Positions 31,874 to 33,921 of a stretch of 33,921 bases of DNA are shown here, in pieces. Under the pieces are notes generated by a model. It did not search any database. It saw only the letters and a list, made by a program, of their open reading frames with translations, and was not told the origin of the DNA. Source of the stretch: JAKFDI01 sp044508835. Lineage in GTDB: Bacteria > Pseudomonadota > Gammaproteobacteria > Burkholderiales > Burkholderiaceae_C. The stretch's first letter is position 1. Every line of letters begins with the position of its first letter. The stretch covers positions 1 to 33,921 of the forward strand of contig JBIQHD010000042.1 of NCBI GenBank assembly GCA_044508835.1, read 5' to 3'. The position numbers were made by a program, and so were the translations under genes.

Positions 31874-31922
31874 TTGGGAGCGGCCCGGCGCTCGGCCCGC
31901 GAATGGGTTGACACAGGATGTC

Positions 31923-32768
31923 TCATGCGTTGTTCTCCAGGATCAGGTGGCCGACGGCCGTGTTCGATGCGGGCACGTGGTAGAAGCGGTGGCGCACGGT
32001 GGGCGCCTTGTCGCTCATGGCGCCGCGGGCGATGAGCCACATCACGAGCTCGATGCCTTCGGAGCCGGCTTCGCGCACGTAGTCGATGTGCGGCACCTTG
32101 GCGAGGCCCTCGGGGTCGGCGATGAGCCGGTCGAGGAACATGTTGTCGAACTCCCGGTTGATGAGCCCGGCGCGCGGCCCCTGCAGCTGGTGGCTCATGC
32201 CGCCGGTGCCCCAGATCTGCACGTTCAGCGGCTGGTCGTAGCTCTGGACGGCCTTGCGGATCGCGCGCCCGAGGTTGAAGCAGCGCTGGCCCGAGGGCAC
32301 GGGGTACTGCACCACGTTGACGGCGAACGGGATCACCGGGCAGGGCCACGCATCCGGCTGGCCGCACATCAGCGACAGCGGCACGGTCAGGCCGTGGTCG
32401 ACGTCCATCCTGTTGACGATGGTGAGGTCGAAGTCGTCCTGGATCACCGACTGCGCGATGTGCGCGGCCAGGTCCGGGTGGCCCTGCACCACCGGCACCG
32501 GGCGCGGCCCCCAGCCCTCGTCGGCCGGCTGGAAGCGCTCGGCGCAGCCGATGGCGAAGGTGGGGATCATCTCCAGGCTGAAGGCCGTGGCGTGGTCGTT
32601 GTAGACGAGGAAGATCACGTCGGGCGTGTTCTCCTTCAGCCACTGCCGGGAGGGCTCGTAGCCGGCGAACAGCGGCTGCCAGTAGGGCTCGGCCGTCTTG
32701 CCGAGGTCCATGGCCGCGCCGATCGCGGGCACGTGCGAGGTGTAGACGGAAGCGGTGATGCGGGCCAT
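31923..32768 (-). CDS. pmdB: Protocatechuate 4,5-dioxygenase beta (catalytic) subunit
   Basis: 281 residues, start 2 bp after the pmdA stop. Type II extradiol dioxygenase: Fe(II) ligands H12 (TSHVPAIG), H59 (YNDHATAF) and E240 (GSEGIELVM), and catalytic-base H193 in GTGGMSHQL, matching LigB H12/H61/E242/H195 within two residues. With PmdA it opens the ring of protocatechuate between C4 and C5 using O2, giving CHMS. Confidence 0.96.
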   Translation of the reverse strand: MARITASVYTSHVPAIGAAMDLGKTAEPYWQPLFAGYEPSRQWLKENTPDVIFLVYNDHATAFSLEMIPTFAIGCAERFQPADEGWGPRPVPVVQGHPDLAAHIAQSVIQDDFDLTIVNRMDVDHGLTVPLSLMCGQPDAWPCPVIPFAVNVVQYPVPSGQRCFNLGRAIRKAVQSYDQPLNVQIWGTGGMSHQLQGPRAGLINREFDNMFLDRLIADPEGLAKVPHIDYVREAGSEGIELVMWLIARGAMSDKAPTVRHRFYHVPASNTAVGHLILENNA

Positions 32769-32770
32769 GG

Positions 32771-33214
32771 TCAAACCTTCTCGTTGCGGCCGGCCGCACC
32801 CTGCGGCTGGCGGTGGGCCTGGGCGTCGCCGTCCTCGCCGGTGCGGCGGTTGCCTTCGGCCGAGCGGCCGCCCTTGACCATCATGTCGCGGTACTCCTCT
32901 TCCGTCATGCCGGTCATGCTGCCGGCCATCTGCTGGAAGCTCTTGCCGTCGGTGGCGCCGATCTTGGCCAGGAAGTAGATGTTGCCGCCCAGCGAGATGC
33001 AGCGGTTCAGGTCGCGGTCGAGCACGGCCTGCTTCTGCTCCTGCGTCATGCCCCATTCGTCGAGGTAGGCGCGCTCGTCCGCCTTGAAGCGGGCGCGATT
33101 CTCGGCCTTCATCAGCGACATGCAGAACTGGTTCAGGTGGTAGCCGCGGCGCGACTGCTCGGCGTCGAAGATGGTCGTGCCGGGAACGTCCAGGTAGGGT
33201 TTGTCGAGCGACAT
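32771..33214 (-). CDS. pmdA: Protocatechuate 4,5-dioxygenase alpha subunit
   Basis: 147 residues, GAGGAGAAATAG directly before the ATG, inside the 3' end of pmdD. All-helical LigA-type subunit: YLDVPGTTIFDAEQSRRGYH, LNQFCMSLMKAENRARFKAD, DLNRCISLGGNIYFLAKIGA and MTGMTEEEYRDMMVKGG. It caps the active site of the beta subunit and helps form the substrate pocket. The C-terminal polar tail (SAEGNRRTGEDGDAQAHRQ) is longer than in Sphingobium LigA. Confidence 0.96.
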   Translation of the reverse strand: MSLDKPYLDVPGTTIFDAEQSRRGYHLNQFCMSLMKAENRARFKADERAYLDEWGMTQEQKQAVLDRDLNRCISLGGNIYFLAKIGATDGKSFQQMAGSMTGMTEEEYRDMMVKGGRSAEGNRRTGEDGDAQAHRQPQGAAGRNEKV

Positions 33215-33921
33215 CTATTTCTCCTCGGGCCAGTACAGCCGCATCGGGTTGTCGACCAGCAGCTTGCGCTGCAGTTCCGGCGTGGTGGCGATGTGCGGAA
33301 TGAAATCCACCAGCAGGCCGTCGTCGGGCATGTGCCCCTTCAGGTTCGGATGCGGCCAGTCGGTGCCCCACAGCACGCGGTCGGGGAAGGTGTCGACCAG
33401 GCGCCTGGCGAAGGGCACCACGTCGCGGTAGGCGCTGCGCTCGCCGTCCAGCGCGGGCGGGCCCGAGACGCTCAGCCGCTCCGGGCAGCTCACCTTGGAC
33501 CAGACGTTGCCGTGCTCGCGCATGAACTTCACGAACAGCTCGAACTCCGGCCCGTCCACGGGCTTGCTCACGTCGGGGCGGCCCATGTGGTCGACGACCA
33601 CGGTGGTCGGCAGCGCGGTGAAGAAGTCCAGCAGCTCCGGCAGGTCCACCGCCTCGAAGTAGATGACGACGTGCCAGCCGAGCGGCGCGATGCGCCGGGC
33701 GATCTCCATCAGCTCGTCCTTGGGCGTGAAGTCCACCAGCCGCTTGACGAAGTTGAAGCGCACGCCGCGCACGCCGGCGGCGTGCATCCGTTGCAGTTCC
33801 TCGTCGGTGACGCTGCGCTTGACGGTCGCCACGCCGCGCGCCTTGCCGTTCGAGTGCACCAGCGCATCGACCAGCGCGCGGTTGTCGGCGCCGTGGCAGG
33901 TGGCCTGCACGATCACGTTGC
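33215..33921 (-). CDS. pmdD: 2-pyrone-4,6-dicarboxylate hydrolase, 5'-truncated by window end
   Basis: About 234 C-terminal residues of an expected roughly 290; the start lies beyond 33921. Amidohydrolase fold of the LigI/PmdD group: VIVQATCHGADNRALVDAL at the cut edge, GVRGVRFNFVKRLVDF, GWHVVIYFEAVDLPEL, VVDHMGRPDVSKPVDG and LWGTDWPHPNLKGHMP with the conserved catalytic Asp. It hydrolyses PDC to 4-oxalomesaconate. Its stop codon is immediately followed by the pmdA start, so D-A-B-C form one transcript. Confidence 0.94.
   Translation of the reverse strand, partial: NVIVQATCHGADNRALVDALVHSNGKARGVATVKRSVTDEELQRMHAAGVRGVRFNFVKRLVDFTPKDELMEIARRIAPLGWHVVIYFEAVDLPELLDFFTALPTTVVVDHMGRPDVSKPVDGPEFELFVKFMREHGNVWSKVSCPERLSVSGPPALDGERSAYRDVVPFARRLVDTFPDRVLWGTDWPHPNLKGHMPDDGLLVDFIPHIATTPELQRKLLVDNPMRLYWPEEK

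Overview
The window is about 70% GC with dense, ATGA-overlapping operons. It carries two periplasmic Bug/TctC-type receptors, a protocatechuate 4,5-cleavage (pmd) cluster in the order D-A-B-C, and dispersed CTTCGATACCTCAGGGCGAACGG-type repeats. Together these point to a soil or water betaproteobacterium of the Burkholderiales, probably Comamonadaceae. The identification is inference from gene families; no rRNA, tRNA, CRISPR array or intact insertion sequence was seen.

Layout. 1-3200: a lower-GC stretch with one large TIR-NTPase-helical-repeat protein, a probable NAD-targeting anti-phage sensor, followed by a gene-poor 420 bp. 3215-8447: a small basic protein, a PAS histidine kinase/LuxR response regulator pair, a divergent lipoprotein carboxylesterase, a BamE-like lipoprotein and a Cys-containing lipoprotein. 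8726-11630: a CPA2 cation/proton antiporter, then a scarred segment with a brnT toxin gene reduced to its ends, an intact brnA antitoxin gene, a fragment resembling a 2-oxoacid dehydrogenase E1-beta gene, and a DUF2784 membrane protein. 11797-14952: a sulfatase and a Bug receptor, divergent from a MarR regulator.

15045-21338 is the most interesting part and looks like a functional-amyloid (Fap-like) export locus. It holds an outer-membrane beta-barrel with an N-terminal coiled coil (FapF-like), a C39 peptidase (FapD-like), and three secreted proteins that share a C-terminal GN-[TA]-[IV]..G-[TA]-[LF]S ... VIQNS..N..I...T.VN module. One of the three is a 561-residue Gly/Ala/Asn-rich protein. 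Next to them is a bacterial enhancer-binding protein of the sigma-54 AAA+ class. Upstream of the Gly-rich gene I can read a -24/-12 sigma-54 promoter, a perfect IHF consensus match and two TGTC-N10-GACA dyads spaced 94 bp apart, so the whole regulatory circuit appears readable from sequence.

21545-30735: an alpha/beta hydrolase and aldo-keto reductase pair, then an unusual 534-residue regulator made of two complete IclR units fused in tandem. It is divergent from an operon of Bug receptor, family III CoA-transferase, two acyl-CoA dehydrogenases and an AcuI/YhdH-type reductase, which suggests uptake, CoA activation and oxidation/reduction of an unknown carboxylic acid. 30860-33921 (minus strand): pmdC, pmdB, pmdA and a 5'-truncated pmdD, converting protocatechuate through CHMS and PDC to 4-oxalomesaconate.
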